Assembly: GCA_024232965.1 (NCBI GenBank)
Contig: JACKQF010000001.1
Span: forward strand, 372,001-436,000
Reading direction: 5' to 3'
Length of the DNA: 64,000 nucleotides
Source of the DNA: Verrucomicrobiaceae bacterium
GTDB lineage: Bacteria; Verrucomicrobiota; Verrucomicrobiia; Verrucomicrobiales; Verrucomicrobiaceae
Every line of letters begins with the position of its first letter. The stretch's first letter is position 1. This document shows, one piece after another, positions 44,956-52,377 of the stretch. A model generated the notes under the pieces. That model saw only the letters and a program-made list of their open reading frames with translations, searched no databases and was not told the origin of the DNA. A program made the translations under genes and the position numbers.

Positions 44956-46088
44956 TGATGGAAAGCGAATGGCGAACAGAGAAACTCGGCGAATTGGTTG
45001 TCTTCAAGACAGGCAAGCTCGACTCGAATGCCTCTGTTCCAGATGGTGATTATCCTTTCTTCACCTGCTCACAGGAAACGTTTCGGACTAACACCTTTAG
45101 CTTCGACGTTGAATGCGTCGTTTTGGCCGGCAACAACGCGAATGGAATTTTCCCCCTCAAATACTTCCACGGAAAATTTGACGCCTATCAACGGACTTAT
45201 GTGATCACCACGCGGGATGCCAGCCGCCTCAACATCAAGTTCCTGTATTATGCACTCCGACTTAAACTCTCAGAGTTTCGGAGCTTTGCGACAGGGGCAG
45301 CGACGAAGTTCCTCACGATGACTATTCTCAATGACACTGAGATCGTCGTCCCTCCGCTACCCGTCCAACGCCGCATCGCGGGCATCCTGTCGGCCTACGA
45401 CGAGCTGATCGAGAACAGCCAGCGGCGCATCCGGCTGCTGGAGGACATGGCCCGCGCCCTCTACCGCGAGTGGTTCGTCCACTTCCGCTTCCCTCTCGAT
45501 CCATCCGAAGCCTTGGCGAAGGAGGACGGCCACGAATCCGTCCCCCGCCTCCCCTCCGCCCTCGGCGACATCCCGCAGGGCTGGGAGGTGAAGAAGCTCG
45601 GCGACATTCTTGAACTGAATTACGGCAAAGCATTGAAGAAGGACGACCGCCGCGAAGGTGAGTTTCCAGTCTTCGGGTCCAGCGGGCAAGTGGGCACCCA
45701 TGACACCAGTCTGGTAAAGGGCCCGGGAATCATTGTCGGTCGAAAGGGGAACGTCGGAAGCGTCTTCTGGTGTGATGAAGACTTCTATGTGATCGATACG
45801 GCCTACTTCGTTAGCTCCGCGCTACCGCTACGGTTCCTTTTTTATGTCCTGCCCACACTGAACTTCATCAATAGCGATGCCGCTGTTCCCGGCCTGAGCC
45901 GCAACCAAGCGTACACTTTGGAAGTAGCAGTTCCACCCGCCGACCTGCTGATGATGTTCTGCGAGCTTGCCGAGTCCTTTGAGCGGCAAGCTTCAACCCT
46001 TCGACGTCAAATCCACAACCTCCGCCGCACCCGCGACCTGCTGCTGCCAAGGATGCTGAATGGTTGTTGTTCAATCGTCAACACCTAG
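44952..46088 (+). CDS. hsdS: Type I restriction-modification specificity subunit
   Basis: A 378-residue HsdS protein with two target-recognition domains separated by conserved helices. The first ends VPPLPVQRRIAGILSAYDEL, followed by NSQRRIRLLEDMARALYREW, the central conserved region. The second domain ends near VPPADLLMMFCELAESFERQ and the C-terminal helix region. It sets the DNA sequence recognised by the HsdM and HsdR complex. Four-base overlap with hsdM; the ATG repeats three times, so the exact start could be 44952, 44955 or 44958. Confidence 0.9.
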   Translation: MMMESEWRTEKLGELVVFKTGKLDSNASVPDGDYPFFTCSQETFRTNTFSFDVECVVLAGNNANGIFPLKYFHGKFDAYQRTYVITTRDASRLNIKFLYYALRLKLSEFRSFATGAATKFLTMTILNDTEIVVPPLPVQRRIAGILSAYDELIENSQRRIRLLEDMARALYREWFVHFRFPLDPSEALAKEDGHESVPRLPSALGDIPQGWEVKKLGDILELNYGKALKKDDRREGEFPVFGSSGQVGTHDTSLVKGPGIIVGRKGNVGSVFWCDEDFYVIDTAYFVSSALPLRFLFYVLPTLNFINSDAAVPGLSRNQAYTLEVAVPPADLLMMFCELAESFERQASTLRRQIHNLRRTRDLLLPRMLNGCCSIVNT

Positions 46089-46094
46089 ACAATC

Positions 46095-47819
46095 ATGCAC
46101 TTTTTGAAGAAACTAACAGTCCGGAATTTTCGCTGCCTCAGACAGGAGACTTCAATCGACCTTCACCAGTCCACATATTTGGTGGGTGCAAACAATTCAG
46201 GCAAAACGGCCTTCTTGGCGGCTCTCCGCTGCTTCTTTGACACAAATGCTTTCAAGCCAAGCGACCTGAACAAAACGGAGTTTGCGGCAAAGCAAAAAGA
46301 CTTCAACACGACAGATATTACGGTCGAATTTGATACAACTGTGGTTGAGGGCAAAGCGCGCAAGAAGCGAATGATGGCAAATTACGGAGAGAGCTTCAGC
46401 GTCAGGAAGACCATCACATATCGTGAAGCAAGTAAGACAGTTTCAGTCGAATACACGAACAATGGAAAGCGCTTTCAATTCTTTGATGGCTTGGACAAGG
46501 ACGTCCAAGACGTTCTAAACGCGGTGGTGATCTCTTACATTCACCCGCAGGAAGGGAGTGATCTTCTCACTAAGGCACAGGAAAAATTTAAACAACGGTT
46601 GTTCCATAACTGGGGTCGGCATGTGGCGATATCAGATCAACTGAAAGAGCTTCAAAAGCAGTGGGGTGAGCTGCGAAAAACCGCAAATACCTATTTGTCT
46701 GCCGCACTCACTGAGAATTTGCACCGGTTCTGGCCTGGGTCTTCAACGGTGATTGATTTGCCAGAGAGCATCGAAGAGATCGTTGCCGTCTCAGACATTT
46801 CATTTCGGAGTTCTCCGTCTCTGCCGGAGGTGACGTTAACTTCTCAAGGCACAGGGGCTCAATCAATTGTCCTCTATCAAACCCATTACCTCCTCGATAG
46901 TGACCGTTCTCTTCATCGAGGTTTCTATGTGCCAATCTGGTTGCTGGAGGAGCCGGAATCATTTCTGCACGGCGACATAACAGTAAAGTTGGGAAACCTA
47001 CTGGCCTCAACGGAGTGGCTCGGCAGTATTCAGATGATCGTATCGACGCACTCGCCTATCGTCCTAGCGTGTAGTCGCCAGAATCCCGACATTACAAGTT
47101 GGGCGGTTCTCGATGAACATAAATTGCAAAAACAACTGGTAGTAAGCGAGGTCACCGACAAGGACATTGAAATGGTGGCCAAATTGATGGGCGATTCAAA
47201 CTTTGAAGCCTATTTCGCGGCCTCACAGGTGGGTTCGCTACTTTTCATTGAAGACAAGCGCCCTCTTACCAAACAAAAGTTCGAAGAGGCGGGACTGAAC
47301 GTTTCGAAAGCTTTTGACGGAACAAGCGAGGCTAAGAAGTATGTGGACGTGTTCCGAACGGTAGAGGGATTTGCAGCCAAGAAGGCAGTGGTTCTCTTGG
47401 ATAACGACAAGGGAACCAAGGAGTTTGGCCCTCTGATGACAAATAGCACAAAGGTTAAGGAGCAAGACGGGTTCACTTTATACCGCGTTGGTAGTGCAGC
47501 CTTCATTCTACTCATGCCGAAATCGTTCGCTGCGGAGGACCTGTTTGAAGAGTTCGAAGAGACTCTTGAAGACTGCATCGGCAAGATTTTTGACTCAAAC
47601 TATGATCTTCGTCCAAAGGTGATTTTAGCACTTACGAGAGCGGCCGGAACAGCTCGCAGAGTAGTTGGTGAGGTCAACAACATGGACGACGCCAAGCGTC
47701 ACCTTCGGAATGAACAGGATGTGAAGGACATCTTTTGGGGCAAAGTGAAGTCAGCGAACTATCAAATTGCAGCGGACAAGGTCACAGCCATCAAGGCACT
47801 AATCGAAGCAGCGCAATGA
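46095..47819 (+). CDS. OLD-family ATPase with Toprim domain, inserted in the restriction locus
   Basis: A 574-residue protein: N-terminal FLKKLTVRNFRCLRQETSID and Walker A LVGANNSGKTAFL (about residues 31-43), an ABC-like signature (LTSQGTGAQS), Walker B WLLEEPESFLHGD and the His loop IVSTHSP. The C-terminal Toprim part has LLFIEDKRPL with its Glu and VVLLDNDKG with an Asp-x-Asp. This is the architecture of OLD nucleases, which act in phage defence. It starts 6 bases after hsdS, and its TGA overlaps an ATG that begins a stranded copy of hsdR. Confidence 0.82.
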   Translation: MHFLKKLTVRNFRCLRQETSIDLHQSTYLVGANNSGKTAFLAALRCFFDTNAFKPSDLNKTEFAAKQKDFNTTDITVEFDTTVVEGKARKKRMMANYGESFSVRKTITYREASKTVSVEYTNNGKRFQFFDGLDKDVQDVLNAVVISYIHPQEGSDLLTKAQEKFKQRLFHNWGRHVAISDQLKELQKQWGELRKTANTYLSAALTENLHRFWPGSSTVIDLPESIEEIVAVSDISFRSSPSLPEVTLTSQGTGAQSIVLYQTHYLLDSDRSLHRGFYVPIWLLEEPESFLHGDITVKLGNLLASTEWLGSIQMIVSTHSPIVLACSRQNPDITSWAVLDEHKLQKQLVVSEVTDKDIEMVAKLMGDSNFEAYFAASQVGSLLFIEDKRPLTKQKFEEAGLNVSKAFDGTSEAKKYVDVFRTVEGFAAKKAVVLLDNDKGTKEFGPLMTNSTKVKEQDGFTLYRVGSAAFILLMPKSFAAEDLFEEFEETLEDCIGKIFDSNYDLRPKVILALTRAAGTARRVVGEVNNMDDAKRHLRNEQDVKDIFWGKVKSANYQIAADKVTAIKALIEAAQ

Positions 47820-47929
47820 TTGATCACGCCTACACCGAAGACCAACTCGTCGAACAGCCTGCCATTGGGTTGTTTGAGGATCTTGGCTGGGAAACGGTGT
47901 CGAATTTAAGCTTTGCGAAACCTAAATGA
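47816..47929 (+). pseudogene. Stranded 5' end of hsdR, copy 1
   Basis: MIDHAYTEDQLVEQPAIGLF, then EDLGWETVS, equals the start of HsdR (compare the intact copy at 52378). The match stops after codon 29, then eight unrelated codons and a stop follow. Over 78 aligned bases I count 12 differences from the intact start (about 85 % identity). It overlaps the OLD gene stop by ATGA. Confidence 0.8.
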
Positions 47930-47938
47930 AGAGCCGCT

Positions 47939-48814
47939 ATGGGTGAAAACAACAGTTCAGTCACGCGTGTGTGGCCAGTGTTTGACCACTTGTTCAAGAA
48001 TGACCCCTCGGGAGCCGAATGGTTTCCGCAACTGCTTCGCATGGGTTCGGAGTTCGCCAGTGCCAGTCATGGAATTGATGATGAGCCCGGCCCGTTACTG
48101 CCACACTTGGCACAGTTTGACCGCAATCTGCCAGGACTCTCGAAGAAAGTGCTGGGCTCGACTCGATCTGCACAGATTGCCCGGATTAGAAATGCGTTTG
48201 AATCTGACATTCCCCCCTCCGAAGAGTTTCTCCGTTGGCTACTCGAGAATCCGGAACGGTTGGAATGGCCGTTGAAGGATCGCAGGAAGAAAGTCAAACG
48301 CACGTATGGTGATTTGACCCAGCAGTTGCGCATGCGCTTGGTGTCTGGCGACCGAGACTGTAGAAACGAGGCTCTAATTGAACTGGATGCTTTCGGGGTT
48401 GCCGGGTCGCGGATGAAATGGTGGGCTTTCGAGGGTTTCACATCCGTGGATTGCCGGCTCGAAACCGACAAGCTCCTGGTCCTCATTGAAGGCAAACGCA
48501 ATGAGCCTGTGTCTTCTTCAACCGAATGGTTTTCGCGCCGAAACCAGGTCATCCGAAATCTGGAAGTCGCGCGTGCCTTGTCTGGCGGCAATAAGAACTA
48601 CGCCGTGCTCGTTTGCGCGGAGAATGATGTGACTCTCGAAGAAGAGTCTTGGGCTGACAGTCTTCCTCATATGACAGAGTTCGAACGCGGGGACCTGCGG
48701 TCCCATTTTCTCGGCTGCGTGAAGTGGTCTGCCATTGCAAAGGAACTCTGTGGCAATCTTCGACTGCCGGATAACCTGGATGATGCTGTCAAACTTTGCC
48801 TCAGCTACCGTTAG
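47939..48814 (+). CDS. PD-(D/E)XK-like nuclease candidate in restriction locus
   Basis: A 291-residue protein with a plausible restriction-endonuclease-like core: VDCRLETDKLLVLIEGKR at about residues 170-187, giving Asp-171, Glu-184 and Lys-186 in a D-x12-E-x-K pattern. The rest is helical and charged and matches no family I know. It lies between two stranded hsdR starts and ends three bases before the second. A defence role is inferred from location and the nuclease motif. Confidence 0.65.
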   Translation: MGENNSSVTRVWPVFDHLFKNDPSGAEWFPQLLRMGSEFASASHGIDDEPGPLLPHLAQFDRNLPGLSKKVLGSTRSAQIARIRNAFESDIPPSEEFLRWLLENPERLEWPLKDRRKKVKRTYGDLTQQLRMRLVSGDRDCRNEALIELDAFGVAGSRMKWWAFEGFTSVDCRLETDKLLVLIEGKRNEPVSSSTEWFSRRNQVIRNLEVARALSGGNKNYAVLVCAENDVTLEEESWADSLPHMTEFERGDLRSHFLGCVKWSAIAKELCGNLRLPDNLDDAVKLCLSYR

Positions 48815-48816
48815 AT

Positions 48817-49122
48817 ATGTCACACGCATACACCGAGAACCAACTAGTCGAGCAGCCCGCTATCGGGCTGTTTGTTGACCTCGGTTGGGATGTGATGTCG
48901 GCGGCGGATGAGACATTCGGGGCGAACCCTCACCCCGGCCCTCTCCCAGAGGGTGAGGGAGTATCGCTCGGGCGGATGGCGAAGACGGAAGCCGTGCTCA
49001 CAGGGCGTTTGCGCACGGCTTTGGAACGGCTCAACCCCATGCTGCCTCCGGAGGCGATCACGTCGGCAATACGAGGGCAAGCCGCGCATTCAGCCTTCCG
49101 GGGAGGTTCAAGTCATGAATGA
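48817..49122 (+). pseudogene. Stranded 5' end of hsdR, copy 2
   Basis: MSHAYTENQLVEQPAIGLFV and onward match the HsdR start for about 88 codons (to PPEAITSAI), then the frame diverges and stops at 49122. It carries the palindromic repeat at the same place as the intact hsdR (NPHPGPLPEGEG here, NPHPGPLPKGEG there). By hand count 16 of the first 78 bases differ from the intact copy. The next gene starts inside its tail at 49115. Confidence 0.8.
48927..48960. repeat. Palindromic repeat in stranded hsdR copy 2
   Basis: CCCTCACC and GGTGAGGG arms (48927-48959) around CCGGCCCTCTCCCAGA. The same element is at 52488 in the intact hsdR at the matching codon. Confidence 0.75.
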
Positions 49123-50191
49123 AGCGTTGGAATCCATGCTCGTGGAGTTACGTCAAATCGTCTCTCCACCCCGTGTGCGCACCCTGTTTGGTGTGGGCGG
49201 TCGGGGATACTATGAGAACCCCGCCTCAGACCTGCTGGCTTTCTTCATGCGTCCAGACGAGGTTCATGAACTTGAATCACTCTTCCTGGAAGCATTCCTG
49301 GAATGTGCCGGTAAGAAAGCAGACGGCTATGCAATGGAGGGAGTGATGGTGGAGCGTGAAGTGGACGTTCCGGCTGGAGGGCGCATTGATCTTCTCGTTC
49401 GCGGCCCCGGCTGGGTGCTGGTGATCGAGAACAAGGTCTATCATCATCAAGCCAATCCTTTCAAAAATTATCAGGACTATGCGGCAGAATTGCTGAAGGG
49501 AATTGCGCCTGTCCTGGTGGTGCTCTCGCCCGACGGTCAAACGGATCAAAAAGGGTGGGTGGGCGTTTCGTATCAGAGCTACTGCCAGTCATTGCGGCGG
49601 CGACTTGACAGTCTTGAGCTTGCTCTGAGCACGTCTAAATGGGTTCTCTTTGCCCGGGAATGGATACTTCATCTGGAACTCGAACTCTACACTTCACCCA
49701 TGACCACTGAACAGATTGCCTTTGCTGACCAGCACCTGAAAGAACTAGAGCAAGCAAAGCGGCTCCACGCTGACTATCGGGCCTTTCTAATGGACAGGCT
49801 GCCCCGACTGCTGGGGGAGGCTGTGCCCGGGGAGACCTTCCATGCCAGCGACCATGGATGGGCAATTCGCAGTGCCGGGCAGTCCTGGGGGCGTTCGGAT
49901 CTGGCGTTTTGGTATGAGGACAGGCCCCATGAAAAGCTGCACCAGATCACGGTGTATTTGGTCGAGCCCTCAGAGGCACAATGTGCGGCTGCACAGGAGG
50001 AACTGCGAGATCGCTCGAAAATGAAGTATTCTCCAGGCAGGTCTTACAAAATGTGGGTGACCGTGGACGGGTTTCCGAATCGCGAGGCTGCCGAGCAGGA
50101 ATGGATGCGGCTGGGGCTGTTTGTGGCGGGACTTTATCCAAAAATTGAACCACCCTCGAATGAGACTGCTGATGCGCGGCTTGTCTCATGA
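49115..50191 (+). CDS. PD-(D/E)XK nuclease superfamily protein
   Basis: A 358-residue protein from the ATG at 49115, with GGGAGG upstream. Nuclease core: GGRIDLLVRGPGWVLVIENK (Asp-92, Glu-105, Lys-107), then a YHHQANPFKNYQDYAAEL helix with the family's Q/Y-type region. The C-terminal half has GRSDLAFWYEDRP and YKMWVTVDGFP. This resembles the PDDEXK_4-type nucleases found in defence islands. It lies just after stranded hsdR copy 2 and overlaps its last eight bases. Confidence 0.75.
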   Translation: MNEALESMLVELRQIVSPPRVRTLFGVGGRGYYENPASDLLAFFMRPDEVHELESLFLEAFLECAGKKADGYAMEGVMVEREVDVPAGGRIDLLVRGPGWVLVIENKVYHHQANPFKNYQDYAAELLKGIAPVLVVLSPDGQTDQKGWVGVSYQSYCQSLRRRLDSLELALSTSKWVLFAREWILHLELELYTSPMTTEQIAFADQHLKELEQAKRLHADYRAFLMDRLPRLLGEAVPGETFHASDHGWAIRSAGQSWGRSDLAFWYEDRPHEKLHQITVYLVEPSEAQCAAAQEELRDRSKMKYSPGRSYKMWVTVDGFPNREAAEQEWMRLGLFVAGLYPKIEPPSNETADARLVS

Positions 50192-50322
50192 GGATGCGTC
50201 CGCGTAGCCTGCCACTATGATTTCCGAACGACAACGTATGCTTTTGCCTCTGCTGCCACCGTGTCTGCTGTCCAGGCAGGTGGAGTTGGCTGTGGAAGAG
50301 CTATTTCAGTCAGATAATGCCC

Positions 50323-50338
50323 TTCACCATCCGGTGAA
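50323..50338. promoter_or_regulatory. Inverted repeat upstream of the AbiEi-like gene
   Basis: TTCACC-ATCC-GGTGAA is a perfect 6-4-6 inverted repeat, and TTTCAC half-sites recur at 50373 and 50391. AbiEi-type antitoxins regulate their own operon through repeats of this kind, so it is a candidate operator. Confidence 0.45.
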
Positions 50339-50402
50339 ACATGTAAAAAGACTGAAATTGGCCGTTGCTTGATTTCACTGAATGTGGCATTTTCACCGCG
50401 CG

Positions 50403-51518
50403 ATGAAAACGAACAAAACACTGAAAGAGCGGGACTTGGAACCGCAATTCGAGGCATTGCTGCGCGGGTTGTTGGGGCGGGTGCCGTCCTTGCGGCTGGC
50501 TTCGCTCAAAAGGGACGCGCGGGTTTCGCTCCATTCTTCTGACCGAGCCGACCGGGTGGCGCAGGTGACGGCGGGCGACCGCCCGTGGACGCTGGTGGTG
50601 GAGGAAAAGCGTCTGGCCCAGCCGCGGGAGGTGCGGATGGCGGTGTTGCAACTGGAGCGTTGCCTGAAGCATCTGCCGGAAGACGTGCTGCGCTACGGCT
50701 TGCTGATGGCGCCGTTTATCTCGGAACAGTCTGCCAAGATTTGCACCGATGCGGGCATGGGCTACGCTGACTTGGCCGGCAATGCGCGGTTGGCGTTTGA
50801 CGAGGTGTTTATCGAGACGCGGGGTGCGGGCAATCCATTTCGGGAGAAGAGGGAGAAGCGATCACTCTTTTCTCCACGTGCGGCGCAGGTGTTGCTCGTC
50901 TTGCTGGCGCCGCCGTTGAGGGCATGGAAGGTGACGGAGCTGGCGGCGGCGGCGGGCGTGAGCCTCGGTCAGGTGAGCAATGTGCGGAAGCTGCTGCTCG
51001 GTCGCGAGTGGGCGGTGGCCGGCGATGCGGGCCTGCGCCTGAGCAAGCCGGAGGAACTGGCGCGGGCGTGGCAACGTTCCTACGAGCCGCGTCCGCGAAA
51101 CCGTGAAACCGCCTACACGCTGCTCCACGGCGAGGCGCTGGACGACGCGATGCGAGCGGCGCTCGCCGAGGGCGGCAAAGGTGAGCACGTGGTGCTGGCG
51201 TCGTATTCCGCCGCGCGCTGGATCGCGCCGTACGCGCGGCAGGCGACGCAATTCTTCTACGCGGACGAGCAGGGCACGGAAATTTTGAGGCGATATCTGC
51301 AACTGCAACCGGTGTCGCGCGGCGAGAACGTTGTCATCCTTGAACCACGCGAAGACGATGTCTTCTCCGGACGGGTGGAAGCCGCGCCGGGAATCTGGTG
51401 CAGCGGGTTGATCCTAACGTGGCTGGACTTGAGCGTGGCCGGCGAACGCGGGGCCGAGGCCGCAGAACATCTGCTGCGGGAAAAACTCCTGCCCGCGTGG
51501 AAGGAGGTCGGGCCATGA
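50403..51518 (+). CDS. AbiEi-type antitoxin / transcriptional regulator
   Basis: A 371-residue protein from the ATG at 50403 (MKTNKTLKERDLEPQFEALL). An N-terminal part like AbiEi (LRGLLGRVPSLRLASLKRDA), a winged-helix region (WKVTELAAAAGVSLGQVSNV) and a C-terminal domain with ENVVILEPREDDVFSG. AbiEi is the antitoxin of type IV systems that abort phage infection. Its stop overlaps the next gene's ATG, as in other abiE operons. Confidence 0.72.
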   Translation: MKTNKTLKERDLEPQFEALLRGLLGRVPSLRLASLKRDARVSLHSSDRADRVAQVTAGDRPWTLVVEEKRLAQPREVRMAVLQLERCLKHLPEDVLRYGLLMAPFISEQSAKICTDAGMGYADLAGNARLAFDEVFIETRGAGNPFREKREKRSLFSPRAAQVLLVLLAPPLRAWKVTELAAAAGVSLGQVSNVRKLLLGREWAVAGDAGLRLSKPEELARAWQRSYEPRPRNRETAYTLLHGEALDDAMRAALAEGGKGEHVVLASYSAARWIAPYARQATQFFYADEQGTEILRRYLQLQPVSRGENVVILEPREDDVFSGRVEAAPGIWCSGLILTWLDLSVAGERGAEAAEHLLREKLLPAWKEVGP

Positions 51519-52369
51519 GTGAACCGGACATTGCGCGCGACTACCAGGAGCGTGATGTGAAGGCGGCTTACTCGGTGCTGATCGAGCTGGGGCAGGTGCT
51601 CGGCGCGTGGCGGGAGAAGTTCGTGATCGTGGGCGGCGCGGTGCCCTGGCTCTTGCTGGGCGACGCCTGCCCAAAACACATCGGCACGCTGGACATTGAC
51701 CTCGACCTGAATCCTGACGCGCTGGCCGAGGGTGAATACGCGACGCTCGTGGAGGCGCTGGAGAAAAAGAATTACGAGCGCGGCATGGAGGGATTGAAGC
51801 CGTTCCAGCTTCGCCGCTGGGTGAACGTGGATGAAGGCGATCCGGTGGGTGTGCTGGTGGACTTGTTGATGCCACGTGGCGCAAGGGGCGACCAGAATGA
51901 AGATAAACTCGTCGAGGGATTGCGGGTGCAAGGCGCTCAGGGTGGCGACGTGGCCTTGACCCAGAACACGACGAGGACATTTGAGGGGCAAATGCCTGAT
52001 GGCCGAACCAATCAGGTCCAGTTGCTGGTGGCAACCATTCCGGCACTGCTGGTGATGAAGGGCTACGCGCTCGTGGGCCGCGATAAAAAGAAGGACGCCT
52101 ACGACATCTATTTCTCGGCCCGCAACTTCGCCGGTGGCCCGGTTTCGCTCGCAGTGGAGTGCGCAAAGCTGCTGGAAGATGAAGTGGCCCGCAAAGGCTA
52201 CGAGCATATCGCGGCCAAGTTTCGTCATGCCGAGGATTTTGGACCGAAGACAGTGCGGCTATTTCTGGAGGAGTCTGAGGCGCTTGGCGAGATGACGCCG
52301 GAGCAACTTCAGACAGACGCTTTCATGCAAGTGTCCGCATTGCTGCGCGGCATGGGAATTCAAAATTGA
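51515..52369 (+). CDS. AbiEii-like nucleotidyltransferase (type IV toxin)
   Basis: A 284-residue protein of the nucleotidyltransferase fold: FVIVGGAVPWLLLGDACPKH followed by GTLDIDLDLNPDALA, which gives the GG-S-like motif (GGAVPW) and the D-x-D acidic pair. This is the AbiEii/MNT toxin pattern. AAGGAGG precedes the ATG, which overlaps the abiEi stop (ATGA). Its stop is 8 bases before the ATG of the intact hsdR, so it is the last cargo gene. Confidence 0.78.
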   Translation: MSEPDIARDYQERDVKAAYSVLIELGQVLGAWREKFVIVGGAVPWLLLGDACPKHIGTLDIDLDLNPDALAEGEYATLVEALEKKNYERGMEGLKPFQLRRWVNVDEGDPVGVLVDLLMPRGARGDQNEDKLVEGLRVQGAQGGDVALTQNTTRTFEGQMPDGRTNQVQLLVATIPALLVMKGYALVGRDKKKDAYDIYFSARNFAGGPVSLAVECAKLLEDEVARKGYEHIAAKFRHAEDFGPKTVRLFLEESEALGEMTPEQLQTDAFMQVSALLRGMGIQN

Positions 52370-52377
52370 ACGGAGCT

